A DNA stretch of 64,000 nt, from positions 7,812,001 to 7,876,000 of the forward strand of contig NC_056052.1 of assembly GCF_004379255.2 (NCBI RefSeq). Reading direction: 5' to 3'. How positions within the stretch are numbered: the stretch's first letter is position 1; each line of letters begins with the position of its first letter. The position numbers and the translations under genes are program-made. Positions 33,540 through 43,461 of the stretch are shown piece after piece. The stretch comes from Salvia splendens. Its lineage: Eukaryota > Streptophyta > Magnoliopsida > Lamiales > Lamiaceae. The notes under the pieces are model-generated. The model worked only from the letters and a program-made list of their open reading frames with translations, had not been told where the DNA came from and did no database searches.

Positions 33540-36227
33540 TCATGTCACGCCATAACTGGTGGTGTTAGACTTTCTGTCAATATTGGAAGCATATGATCTA
33601 GCCAATCTCTTCTTCCACCAAGTATTTTTCAGGGCTCCATCAGAAATTTTGGCTTCCACTTTGGGTGAATTTTCAGCTTTTGTTTTCTTCACCTTCACTT
33701 TAGGATTTGATGTAGTCTCTTCTTTAAAAATTGATCCACCACATGAACCAAACATCCATTGCGGTAAAGAAAAATCCCCATATGTGGACTCAATTTCTTG
33801 TGCCTTTTGGACCTCTAAAACGTGCACAGCTTTGCACTCCTTCTTCATAACAAGTTTTTCTTCCTCACGACTCTTCATAGCATTGTAGATAGATATGATG
33901 TGACGTTTGTTGCCCATATGAAGAGTGACCTCTCCCTTTGCTACATCTATCAATGCTTTTCCCGTTGCAAGGAATGGGCGCCCAAGGATAAGCGGTACAT
34001 TCACGTCTTCTTCCATATCCAACACTACAAAATCGACGGGAAATATGAAGTCGTGTACCATCACAAGAACGTCCTCAACAATTCCTTTAGGATAGGTGAT
34101 GGTTCTATCTGCCATTTGTAGCGTGATTGTTGTCGGCTTGAGAGTGCCGATCTTCATCTTTCTGAAAAACGATAATGGCATCAAATTTATGCTCGCCCCC
34201 AGATCACAAAGTGCCTTTGTCTGTCTGTCATTTCCAATGACGCATGAGATGTTGAAACTCCCAGGATCTTTAAGCTTGGCCGGTAGCTTTTTCTGAATTA
34301 TGGCACTACAGTTTTCAGATATGTTCACCGTCTCATAGTCAGTCCACTTCTTCTTCTTGGAGAGCACATCTTTTAGAAACTTTGCATATGTAGGCATTTG
34401 CTGTAACGCCTCTACCAATGAGATGTTGATGTTCACTTTTCTAAATATGTCAAGAAACCGAGAGAAGTCATCATCTAGTTTCTTCTTCTGCACGCGCTGT
34501 GGAAATGGAATCTTAACCTCAGCAGGGGGTGCAGGTATCTCGGTGCTTGCCTTGGGAGGTGACACCTTTTCCACTGGTTCTTCTTCTTCCACTGTCTCAT
34601 CTTGAGAGATTTTCTCCTTCTCTGCAGGCATGGTTGGGCCTTCATAGCTCTTTCCACTTCTCAGATTAATGGCCTTGCAATCCTTACAGTCTTTAGGATT
34701 TACAACCGTTTGTGAAGGAAATTGGCCTGGTTGATGCTGAATACCCACAGCCTGTGAAATCTGGCTTATCTGGTTATCGATGCTCTTCATGTGAATATTC
34801 AAGTCATTCACATTAGCTTCAACCTGCACTAGCCTTTTGTTGGAGTCTTTCATGCACTCTCCCGTTTGTTTCATAAAAGCCATTAACACATCTTTTAACT
34901 CATCATTCTTCGGTTCTGTGATTTGGCCATCTGATACCTGGAATCCGGGTGGTGGTTGCAGGGCATTATTCGGGTTCCCGTAGGACAAGTTGGGATGCAC
35001 CTTGTTCCCATAGTGGTTGTAATTGCCTCCTCCTTGGTTGGGGCGGTAATTGTTGAAATTTCTGTTGTTGCCACCTTGATGAACGTAGTTCACATCTTTG
35101 ACTCCTTGTTGCATCTCAGTCCCAACCTGACTCGTTCCCAAATACCCAAGCTTGTCAGTTATGAATTCCGGCTGCTTGGATATTGCATCCATCCTATCAT
35201 TATCGGAGGTGGATGCCACCCTATAAGATCTGCCTCTGTCGTTTCTCCATCCATCATCATTTGAAGCCACCCTCTCAATCACTTCAAGTGCTTCTGCTTC
35301 CCCCAATTTCAAGAGAGATCCTCCGGCGCTCATGTTTAGTTCACGCATTGCTTCCAGCGTGCCTCCCCTGTAGAAGGTTAAGATCTGTTGTCCCGGAGTT
35401 AGCCCGTGATTGGGGCATCTTCTCATCAGCTGCTTGAACCTTTTCCACGCCTCCATGATATTCTCCTGAGGGTGCATCTTGTATTGAATGACCTCAGCTT
35501 GGCGTTTGAGTGCCTCGCTAGGTGGATAGTATTTCTCCAAGAACAGCTCCACCATTGCATCCCATGTGGGCACAGAGTTAGGACCCATGCTGTCATACCA
35601 GTCCTTTGCATCATCCTTCAAAGAGAATGGGAATAATCTGAGGCGAACTTGCTCATCTGTGACCCCGTTCGCCTTCACTGTATTGCTGATCTGTATAAAC
35701 TTGGTGAGGTGCTTGTTGGCATCTTCTGAGCCTGTCCCACCAAATGCATTTGCTTCTGCCCTGTCTATCAACCCCGGCCTCAATTCGAAACTGTTGGCCG
35801 CTATCCCCGCATTGTTGACAGGGGGATTAGTGACCTGTCTGTAGGCAAACTGATTCTGTACGGGCACTGGCCTCACGTTCTGCTCATCCAATTGCCTCTG
35901 CATATCAGCCAACTGCAGACGGAGTGCACGAATGACAGGATCCTCATTGTTGTTCTCCTCCCCGTTATCCATTAGAATTGGGGAATGAGGCTCGTACTGG
36001 ATAGGTGATGGAGGTGGAGATGGAGTGGGTGATGGAGTTCTCTGAATAGGAGAAGGTAGTCGCCTATGAGCGGGTGAAGAAACCCGATTCCTTTGGTTTA
36101 ACCTTCTCTGTGCGTTCCTCCTTCTGTTGGTTGCTTCGATCTCGGGATCGATAGGCTCTAAAGGTGGACCTTTAGAACGCGTGTGCATACAACCTGAACA
36201 AGGAAACACATCTATTAGAGCACTCAA
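33540..36227 (-). CDS. Gag-protease polyprotein of the Athila-type element (895 aa, intact)
   Basis: A single open frame. The likely start is either M1 or MHTRSKGPP at residue 14. The N-terminus is basic and Pro-rich. The gag core lies at about residues 190-330 (DDAKDWYDSMGPNSVPTW, ELFLEKYYPPSEALKRQ, EAWKRFKQLMRRCPNHGL, LTFYRGG). A Gly/Asn-rich stretch follows (NRNFNNYRPNQGGGNYN). The aspartic protease is near residue 675 (ALCDLGASINLMP, then VPLILGRPFL); DLGA in place of D[ST]GA is usual in this lineage. I see no CCHC knuckle. Gag builds the particle and protease processes it. The frame ends where RT normally follows, so polymerase and integrase would have to come from another element. The absence of stops over 895 codons fits the low LTR divergence. 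Confidence 0.85.
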   Translation of the reverse strand: MSALIDVFPCSGCMHTRSKGPPLEPIDPEIEATNRRRNAQRRLNQRNRVSSPAHRRLPSPIQRTPSPTPSPPPSPIQYEPHSPILMDNGEENNNEDPVIRALRLQLADMQRQLDEQNVRPVPVQNQFAYRQVTNPPVNNAGIAANSFELRPGLIDRAEANAFGGTGSEDANKHLTKFIQISNTVKANGVTDEQVRLRLFPFSLKDDAKDWYDSMGPNSVPTWDAMVELFLEKYYPPSEALKRQAEVIQYKMHPQENIMEAWKRFKQLMRRCPNHGLTPGQQILTFYRGGTLEAMRELNMSAGGSLLKLGEAEALEVIERVASNDDGWRNDRGRSYRVASTSDNDRMDAISKQPEFITDKLGYLGTSQVGTEMQQGVKDVNYVHQGGNNRNFNNYRPNQGGGNYNHYGNKVHPNLSYGNPNNALQPPPGFQVSDGQITEPKNDELKDVLMAFMKQTGECMKDSNKRLVQVEANVNDLNIHMKSIDNQISQISQAVGIQHQPGQFPSQTVVNPKDCKDCKAINLRSGKSYEGPTMPAEKEKISQDETVEEEEPVEKVSPPKASTEIPAPPAEVKIPFPQRVQKKKLDDDFSRFLDIFRKVNINISLVEALQQMPTYAKFLKDVLSKKKKWTDYETVNISENCSAIIQKKLPAKLKDPGSFNISCVIGNDRQTKALCDLGASINLMPLSFFRKMKIGTLKPTTITLQMADRTITYPKGIVEDVLVMVHDFIFPVDFVVLDMEEDVNVPLILGRPFLATGKALIDVAKGEVTLHMGNKRHIISIYNAMKSREEEKLVMKKECKAVHVLEVQKAQEIESTYGDFSLPQWMFGSCGGSIFKEETTSNPKVKVKKTKAENSPKVEAKISDGALKNTWWKKRLARSYASNIDRKSNTTSYGVT

Positions 36228-36337
36228 AATAAAAAGTAAAAATAAAGCAAGTAAAATCTAGACTAGTAATCTCAATTATTATCACGATATTAAGCTATAA
36301 TGACACACAATTGTCCCCGGCAACGGCGCCAAAAACT

Positions 36338-37785
36338 TGACTCAACTTATTTTTACACAAGTGATACCCGCAAGTGTACGGGGCTAGTGTAGCAATTAGT
36401 AAGCAAGAGTATCGTATCCCACAGAGACAATTTCGTATCAACTTAACTACCACGAACAAAGATTAACTACTATCTAGACAATCAAGAAACGTTTGGTTTG
36501 TTCTAACAACTAATAAAAGCATATAATAAGCAAATAATAACTAAGAACACGGAGACACGGTGAGAAAAGATAATATGGAGAAAATTGCAGAACTCAAGGA
36601 TCCGATGCACAATTCTAAGCTCTTATCCAATCGATTTGCCTTACCTTTTGGTGTCTCTAGAGTTACTAAGCCGACCACAATTATAGATTAAACCCCCTCC
36701 CGAGGTGAAAAACCTGTAGATTAGGTGCTAGGATCGAATTCCCCTTCTAATCCTAAACTCCTAACTCCCAAAAGCTCGATTAGGTCAATGACCTCACTCA
36801 AAACCTCAACTCTCCCGAGTTATATTGTATTAAGGTGTGAATTATTCTTATTTCAGGATTAATTATTTCATCTCCCGATTAATCTAATTAATCCTACACA
36901 ATCAAGTGGTGATCAAGCAATTGAAAGGAATAAACTCAAAAACAATCAAATAACTACAAGAGCAAGGCAAGAACAAAATCAATCGGATAAAAACTATGAA
37001 ATTAGTGCATCATCACCAAGAATTCTACAAGAAAAGTTTAGTTACTCATGTTCATAAAGGAAGCCATGTTCAACACAAAGTAATCCATCAAAAACATAAA
37101 ATAAAGATACTAAATACTCCTGTAAGATCGATCTATGGAGTGAAGCTTCAATCTTTCGATGTGGACTCTTCAATCTTCAAATCTCTCTCTCCAAAGTATC
37201 CTTGAGGGTATTTGTGTGTGTAGGGGCGGTAGGTGTGGAATAGAATGAACCCTAGGCTTCTTCTCCTCTTAATCCCCATCAAAAATCGCGTTTTTGGCAT
37301 AAAATTACGCCAAAATAACGTACCCGACCGGGTGGAATTATAAAGGGTAAAATTCACCCGGCCGGGTGATGATTTTTGACCAGTTTCTGCTCAATTTGCG
37401 ACACCAGGCCGGGTGAATTTACAGGGTAATAATTCCACCCGGCCGGGTGATTTTCTGGACAGCGCAGTGTTCGTAAAACGGCCATAACTTCTTCTACGGG
37501 GCTCCGATTGAGGCGTTTAAGATACCCACGCGAAGCTCTTTCGAAGACGAAGAGAAATATGTGCATTGAGGGTTGATTGGACTTCAAAATCTCCAGTAAA
37601 ATTGTCTCAAACCAAGACTGCTGCACATCCACCTATTTTGCACCTTTTTTCTACACATTCTTAACAAAATGGTCAACATACCAACATAATAGAGAAGTAG
37701 ATATAAACACGCCTAATAATAGACGAAATATGATCAAATTCATACCAAACCACCCTCTAAAACCATGTAAAATCTAAGTGTGTCA
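36338..37785 (-). repeat. 5' LTR of the Athila-type element (1448 bp)
   Basis: Same length as its partner, without net indel. It carries the same palindrome cluster near 37320-37450 with two of the copies mutated. Confidence 0.9.
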
Positions 37786-37790
37786 AAAGA

Positions 37791-37881
37791 CTTTCGTACT
37801 CTATGACAATAAAAACAATACTACTATACATCAAGATAAAGTGATTTTATGTTAAATTTGTATGAGTAGTCTTTTTACTCA
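37791..37881. other. 91-bp spacer between two LTR elements
   Basis: Short host flank between the Athila-type element and the chromovirus. Nothing is recognised. Confidence 0.5.
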
Positions 37882-37886
37882 TGTTA

Positions 37887-38427
37887 TGATACGATACCAC
37901 AACCAGGGGAGCCGGCACAGCCACCGGAGACGCGAGCCGCAGCAACGGGAGCAGGCCAGCTGACGGAGCAGGACTCCATTGCGACGTCAAAGCCGAAGAG
38001 GAATACGAGGCCTCCACAACGGTTGGGCGATTTTGTTCCAAAGTAGTTTTATTTATTAATTAAGTTAATTACGTTAGTTTTGCTTTATTTAAGGACTATT
38101 AGTATTTTTATTATTTATTTTTCGCATGAGTCGAGTCGGGTTTTCTTTGTTAATTCTTTCCCGATGGATATAGGATTAGGTCGAATCAACCCTAGGGTCC
38201 GTAGTTTATAAATAGGGCTTTTCTTCACACATTATGCATCAATAAAAATACAGTTGCCCAAACCTATCGTTGTTTTCTTGTGACACAAGTTTTCGAGCCT
38301 GATTGCCTGACGGGGAAGAACTCCCGCACACAATCCGCTCGCTAGTCGTCGATCCCAAAGCCGGTCGCCGGCCGATCGATCTTCGCCGAGAAAGAACTCG
38401 GAACGGTTAAGGGAAAGGCCCTTAACA
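37887..38427 (+). repeat. 5' LTR of the chromovirus (541 bp)
   Basis: TGATACGATACC to GGCCCTTAACA. The first 160 bp repeat the 3' end of the polyprotein coding sequence, because that sequence runs into the 3' LTR. Confidence 0.92.
38207..38214 (+). promoter_or_regulatory. LTR TATA box
   Basis: TATAAATA in the 5' LTR, about 220 bp before its end. It should drive the genomic RNA. The 3' LTR has the same site at 43622-43629. Confidence 0.6.
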
Positions 38428-38450
38428 ACTGGTGCTTTCATCCAGTACTC

Positions 38451-38672
38451 ATGAAACGATACAACAACAACGGCAAGGCCGTGTGGGGCTCAGGCCGTCA
38501 AGATTCTTACCCACCGCACAGATTCGGTGGACGTGTTCCGATGATGGGGGGCCGCCGTGATCAGGGGGGATTTCAGCGGCCGACTATGGAGAATAGTGAG
38601 TTTGAGACGCGGGTGGGGGACGATTTGCCCCCCGGAGGACCCGGTTGGCATGAAACTAGACCGTATCCTTGA
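38451..38672 (+). pseudogene. N-terminal gag segment of the chromovirus, in a different frame from the polyprotein
   Basis: The first ATG after the primer-binding site opens a 73-codon frame (MKRYNNNGKAVWGSGR ... FETRVGDDLPP) that ends at a stop. A shift at the six-C run 38628-38633 would lead from this frame into the polyprotein frame at PPEDPVGMKLDRI. So either one C was gained in this copy, or translation starts downstream. Confidence 0.5.
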
Positions 38673-41600
38673 ACGATTCGACAAATTAGATATATGGAAA
38701 GAGGAGACCGACGTCCGGTTAGACAATATGGAGCCGCCGCCGTCGGGGTCTGCGGACAGGGACGAGTGGGAGGACGATGGAAATCGTTGGCGCAATTCGG
38801 GGGACAGAGGCCCGCGAGTGCAGACCTGCCCATCCAGAAATCGGGGCGGGGGGATGGATTATCGTGGTCGTGGCGATAACAGAAGTCGTACGGGATTTGG
38901 AGGAGACCATTCTTCCGGGTGTGCCCCGTCTGGGGAGCGCCCGCCATCATGCTGGGACCCACCCCAGCGGTTCCAGGCTGCGGGCTACGACAAGCCAGAA
39001 CGAGTAAAAATGCAGCCCCCCCGCTTCGACGGGACCGATGTAGCAACGTGGATTTCGAAGGTCCAATTCTACTTCAACCATCTGATGATGCCCGAGGCCC
39101 AGCGATTGCACTACGCGGTCATGTTGTTTGACCAACCGGCGGCAGAATGGGTGTTCAATTACTGCTCAAATAATGAATTCGTGACATGGCAAGAATTCCT
39201 GGAAGACGTACGTCACCGTTTTGATCGTCAAAGCTTCAAAAATTTTTACGGCTTGATAGCAAAGTTAACACAAACTGGGACGGTACTGAAATACCATGAC
39301 ACGTTCGAAAAATATATGAATCGGGTGAAAGGGGTGCCGGAGTCGGATCTGTTTACATTGTTCATCGCGGGCCTTAAACCCGACATGCAGGAGCGGCTGC
39401 AGCTGCACAGACCGTCGTCCCTAGCAGCGGCTATGGCTCTAGCATTGGAGCTGGCGGACACGCAGGCTGACCGTTGGCACCAGCCGGCCCAACCGGCGGC
39501 AAACCGTCGGCCCTGGCAGAACAGGGACAGAAGGGGTCCGACGGGAGCCACCCCCGGGCAGCAGCCACCCCAGGCTTCGGGTGCGGCGATTCAACCCCAG
39601 GGAGGGTCGGTCCGACCGCCTGTTCAGATGAGATCCCCGATGGTTCGGGTTTCGTCGGCGGAGAAAGCGGAAAGGGCTCGGATGGGCCTGTGCTATTACT
39701 GTCCCGACAAATGGGTAATAGGCCACGTATGCAAGCAACGTTTATTGTGCTATGCGGAGGAAGAGGATGTTAATGTGGCTTCAGACGACGAGTTTCTAAC
39801 GGAGGAGAATGTAGCGACAGACATCTCCCATATCCAAGCCATGAAAGGGGGACAGCGGTCTCGACACCTAAAGGTAACGGGTATGATTCACGAGAGGGAA
39901 GTTAGCATCCTCATTGATACCGGCAGTGACAGGGATTTCCTACACCCGAGGATTGCAGAGGTCCTCCACTTGCCTTTATCGCCGATTCATCCCTTTCGGG
40001 TAGTGGTCGGAAATGGCGAGGCCCTACTTTGCACGCATGTCTCGCGACAGACGAAGTTGGAGGTACAAGGGACAGTTTTCGTGATAGACTTACATATCCT
40101 GCCTATCCATAGGCCGGACGTCATTCTAGGAATGGATTGGTTGGAATCGTTGGGGAAAGTAACGACTGATTTTGTGGGAAAGACACTGGAATTTACTCAA
40201 GGAGATAAGCCGGTCATCTTGAAAGGAATTCTGCCCCATCCCAGACGTCTTAATCTACACTCGCTGTTGGCACTGTCATCTTCTCGCGTGGATTATGATC
40301 TTTTTGAGGTTGTGCTGATGGAGCCGGAGGATACTGCCCCGACCACCGTCGCGGCGACAGAATTTCCAGCCAACCTGCCGCCGGGGGTGACGACCGCGTT
40401 GGACCGCTTTCGGCAGGTTTTCGGCCTTCCGACGGGCATTCCCCCGGCTAGACCATTCGACCATCGCGTACACCTGTTGCCTGGGGCGAACCCCGTGAAT
40501 GTGAGGCCATACCGCTATCCGTATTTCCAGAAGAACGAGATAGAGCGGCAGGTCAAGGACATGTTGGAGCAAGGTATTATTCAGAGGAGCAGTAGTCCAT
40601 TTTCGTCGCCGGTTCTCCTGATCCGCAAGAAAGACGGAACCTTCCGGTTCTGCATTGATTACAGAGCATTAAACAACGCTACTGTGCCCGACCATTTCCC
40701 CATCCCAACAGCAGACGAGCTCTTTGACGAGTTGGGCAAGGGGCGGGTTTTCACTAAATTGGATTTGCGATCGGGATACCATCAAATACGGATGCACGAC
40801 AAGGACATATTCAAGACGGCCTTTCGCACTCACGACGGCCACTATGAATTCTTGGTCATGCCGTTTGGATTAACAAACGCCCCGTCCACATTTCAGGCAG
40901 CTATGAATGCGATTTTTCAACCAATGCTGCGAAAGTTCGTCATTGTTTTCTTCGATGACATATTGGTGTACAGTCCGTCGGCGGAATCGCATGTAGAACA
41001 TTTATCGGCGGTCCTGACTGTGCTGCAAGATAACAACTTCTATGTAAAGCTTACTAAATGCTCATTTTGCAGTACGACTGTGGAATACTTAGGCCACCTA
41101 ATCAGTGAAGGGCTCCTTAAAGCCGATCCTGCCAAAATCGAGTCGATGACCGCGTGGCCGCAGCCAAAGACCGTAAAACAGCTCCGCGGTTTCCTGGGCC
41201 TGACGGGTTACTATCGTCGGTTTGTGGCAGGTTACGCAGTGATTGCGGCCCCATTGACAGAATTGCTTAAGAAGGACGCTTTTGATTGGACCGACGCAGC
41301 GGGTACAAGCTTCCAGAACCTCAAGCACGCGATGACCACGGCTCCGGTCCTACACCTCCCGGATTTCAACCTTCCGTTTTGCATAGAGACGGATGCATCG
41401 GACCTCGGCATTGGGGCAGTGCTCTTACAGAAAAATAACCCTATTGCTTACTTTAGCAAGAAACTAGGACCCCGTCGTCGGGCGGCGTCAACCTACCATA
41501 AGGAACTATACGCGATAGTGGAGGCGGTCCAGAAATGGCGACAATATCTGTTGGGCCGCGCGTTTATCATAAGAAGTGACCAAAAGAGTTTGAAGGAATT

Positions 41601-43461
41601 GCTCCAACAAGTGGTCCAGACCCCCGATCAACAGCTGTATGTCTGGAAGCTTATGGGTTATAAATTCACGATAGAATACAAGAAGGGGTGTTCGAACAAA
41701 GTAGCGGATGCCTTGTCGCGTCGCGAGGAATCATCGCTTGTTCCGGGTGAGGGCAACGCGCCCACGACAGGGAGTTCCGAGGCCGACGCCGATGCCGAGG
41801 CCGCGTGCGACGGCGCATTACTGAGGGCAGCGGTTCAGCCCGTGCCCAACCTGATCGATCTGCTGCGCAGTGAAACAGCATCTTCCCCTGAAATGCGCGA
41901 ACTCACGGCGAGGATCAAAGGGGGAGAGGCGCCGCCTCACCTGACGTGGGTGGATGGTCTTGTTTATCATCGGCGCAGGATTTTTGTGGGGTCACGCTCG
42001 TCGGCGAGAACGCCGATTCTTACCGAATACAACAGTTCACCCGCAGCGGGTCATCCGGGCTTTGAGAGGACTCTGCGGCGAGTCGGAGGGGATTTTTACT
42101 GGCCCAACATGAAGAAGGAAGTAAAGAGATTTGTGGAAGCTTGCGTCATCTGTCAGACCACGAAATACTCCACGCAAAAGCCAGCTGGGCTATTGCAGCC
42201 ATTACCGATTCCATCACAGGTATGGGAGGACGTATCCATGGACTTCATCACGGGCCTTCCACCATCGCGGGGGTACACGGTTGTTATGGTTGTGGTCGAT
42301 AGGTTATCTAAATACGCGCATTTCGCGCCTCTCCCCACCAAGTTCGATGCCATGAGGGTGGCACACTTGTTTGTTAATACTGTAGTGCGGCATCACGGGT
42401 TTCCCAAAACCTTAGTCTCGGATCGTGACTCGGTGTTCTTGAATAAGGTGTGGGAAGAAATTATGCGACTTAGTGGGACTAAACTGAACTTCTCAACTGC
42501 TTATCACCCACAGTCGGATGGCCAAACGGAGGTCAGAAATAGGGGTCTCGAGCAGTATTTGCGGGCATTCACGGCCGATCGCCCTTCACGATGGACCAAT
42601 TTCCTTCCGTGGGCGGAGCTGGCCCTAAACTGTTTCCACCATGCGGCGCTAGGCTTGTCCCCGTTTAAGGCTTTGTATGGCCGTGACCCACCAAGCCTCG
42701 TATTCACGGCGCCCTCAACCGGGACGCCCCCATCCGTGGCGGAGATGATCACGCAGCGGAGCGAGCTGCTGGTTGAGCTCAGACGGAACTTGGAGCGTGC
42801 ACAGCAGCGAATGAGGGACTCAGCCAATAAGCATCGCCGCCATGTGGAGTACGCGGTCGGCGATAGGGTGCTTTTGAAATTGCAGCCCTACAGACAACAT
42901 TCGGTCGCTCGGCCCTTATCCGCGAAATTGGCGCGTCGTTACTATGGACCTTTTGATGTATTGGAACGAATTGGGCAGGTTGCATATCGGTTGAAGCTAC
43001 CGGATGGGAGTCGGATACATAACGTGTTTCATGTGAGCCTGTTACGACCTTTTGTGCCCGGCGATAGCGATGGAGTGGGCGGGGAATTGCCCAGCGATTT
43101 TTTTGGAAATAGGCCGCTTGTTTACCCGGTTAGAGTGTTGGAGAAAAGGGTACTTTGGCTGGAGGGACAGCCACGTGACCACGTGCTCATCCGGTGGTCC
43201 GACGGGTCGGAGTCACCAACATGGGAGCCCTGGGAGGTGGTCGAGCGCAGATTCCCGAACGTGCTCCTTGAGGACAAGGATGTTGCTATCGAGGGGGGAG
43301 TTGATACGATACCACAACCAGGGGAGCCGGCACAGCCACCGGAGACGCGAGCCGCAGCAACGGGAGCAGGCCAGCTGACGGAGCAGGACTCCATTGCGAC
43401 GTCAAAGCCGAAGAGGAATACGAGGCCTCCACAACGGTTGGGCGATTTTGTTCCAAAGTAG
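38557..43461 (+). CDS. Chromovirus Gag-Pol polyprotein (open frame of 1634 codons)
   Basis: Domains in order with approximate residues: gag 150-300 (FDGTDVATWISKVQFYF, WQEFLEDVRHRFD); zinc knuckle near 378 (CYYCPDKWVIGHVC, spacing C-X2-C-X7-H-X-C); protease near 452 (LIDTGSDRDF); RT 640-830 (FCIDYRALNNATVPDHFPIP, VFFDDILVYS); RNase H 940-1060 (ETDASDLGIGAVLLQ); integrase 1150-1370 with HPGFERTL ... CVICQ and catalytic SMDFITG, VSDRDSVF and DGQTEVRNR; chromodomain-like 1520-1570 (VLIRWSDGSESPTWEPWE). The last 53 residues are encoded by the 3' LTR. Chromodomains steer integration towards marked heterochromatin. There are no internal stops. The true start is uncertain: MKLDRILERF near residue 32, or an upstream ATG at 38451 in another frame. 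Confidence 0.92.
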   Translation: MIRGDFSGRLWRIVSLRRGWGTICPPEDPVGMKLDRILERFDKLDIWKEETDVRLDNMEPPPSGSADRDEWEDDGNRWRNSGDRGPRVQTCPSRNRGGGMDYRGRGDNRSRTGFGGDHSSGCAPSGERPPSCWDPPQRFQAAGYDKPERVKMQPPRFDGTDVATWISKVQFYFNHLMMPEAQRLHYAVMLFDQPAAEWVFNYCSNNEFVTWQEFLEDVRHRFDRQSFKNFYGLIAKLTQTGTVLKYHDTFEKYMNRVKGVPESDLFTLFIAGLKPDMQERLQLHRPSSLAAAMALALELADTQADRWHQPAQPAANRRPWQNRDRRGPTGATPGQQPPQASGAAIQPQGGSVRPPVQMRSPMVRVSSAEKAERARMGLCYYCPDKWVIGHVCKQRLLCYAEEEDVNVASDDEFLTEENVATDISHIQAMKGGQRSRHLKVTGMIHEREVSILIDTGSDRDFLHPRIAEVLHLPLSPIHPFRVVVGNGEALLCTHVSRQTKLEVQGTVFVIDLHILPIHRPDVILGMDWLESLGKVTTDFVGKTLEFTQGDKPVILKGILPHPRRLNLHSLLALSSSRVDYDLFEVVLMEPEDTAPTTVAATEFPANLPPGVTTALDRFRQVFGLPTGIPPARPFDHRVHLLPGANPVNVRPYRYPYFQKNEIERQVKDMLEQGIIQRSSSPFSSPVLLIRKKDGTFRFCIDYRALNNATVPDHFPIPTADELFDELGKGRVFTKLDLRSGYHQIRMHDKDIFKTAFRTHDGHYEFLVMPFGLTNAPSTFQAAMNAIFQPMLRKFVIVFFDDILVYSPSAESHVEHLSAVLTVLQDNNFYVKLTKCSFCSTTVEYLGHLISEGLLKADPAKIESMTAWPQPKTVKQLRGFLGLTGYYRRFVAGYAVIAAPLTELLKKDAFDWTDAAGTSFQNLKHAMTTAPVLHLPDFNLPFCIETDASDLGIGAVLLQKNNPIAYFSKKLGPRRRAASTYHKELYAIVEAVQKWRQYLLGRAFIIRSDQKSLKELLQQVVQTPDQQLYVWKLMGYKFTIEYKKGCSNKVADALSRREESSLVPGEGNAPTTGSSEADADAEAACDGALLRAAVQPVPNLIDLLRSETASSPEMRELTARIKGGEAPPHLTWVDGLVYHRRRIFVGSRSSARTPILTEYNSSPAAGHPGFERTLRRVGGDFYWPNMKKEVKRFVEACVICQTTKYSTQKPAGLLQPLPIPSQVWEDVSMDFITGLPPSRGYTVVMVVVDRLSKYAHFAPLPTKFDAMRVAHLFVNTVVRHHGFPKTLVSDRDSVFLNKVWEEIMRLSGTKLNFSTAYHPQSDGQTEVRNRGLEQYLRAFTADRPSRWTNFLPWAELALNCFHHAALGLSPFKALYGRDPPSLVFTAPSTGTPPSVAEMITQRSELLVELRRNLERAQQRMRDSANKHRRHVEYAVGDRVLLKLQPYRQHSVARPLSAKLARRYYGPFDVLERIGQVAYRLKLPDGSRIHNVFHVSLLRPFVPGDSDGVGGELPSDFFGNRPLVYPVRVLEKRVLWLEGQPRDHVLIRWSDGSESPTWEPWEVVERRFPNVLLEDKDVAIEGGVDTIPQPGEPAQPPETRAAATGAGQLTEQDSIATSKPKRNTRPPQRLGDFVPK

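Larger units (their letters stand above)
30671..37785 (-). mobile_element. Athila-type Gypsy element, gag-protease only (non-autonomous)
   Basis: Two LTRs of 1448 bp each (36338-37785 and 30671-32118) and a 5-bp duplication AAAGA (30666-30670 and 37786-37790) bound the element. On the minus strand the primer-binding site TGGCGCCGTTGCCGGGGA (36331-36314), of the tRNA-Asp-type sequence used by Athila/Tat elements, follows the 5' LTR. A polypurine tract AGTTTGGGGGAGT precedes the 3' LTR. I counted about 19 differences between the LTRs (about 1.3%), so it is young. The 4.2 kb interior holds one intact gag-protease frame and no RT, RNase H or integrase. Confidence 0.88.

Noticed and set aside
38573..43394. 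Many minus-strand and alternate-frame ORFs within the chromovirus
   Set aside because: They are shadows of the 1634-codon frame in GC-rich sequence.
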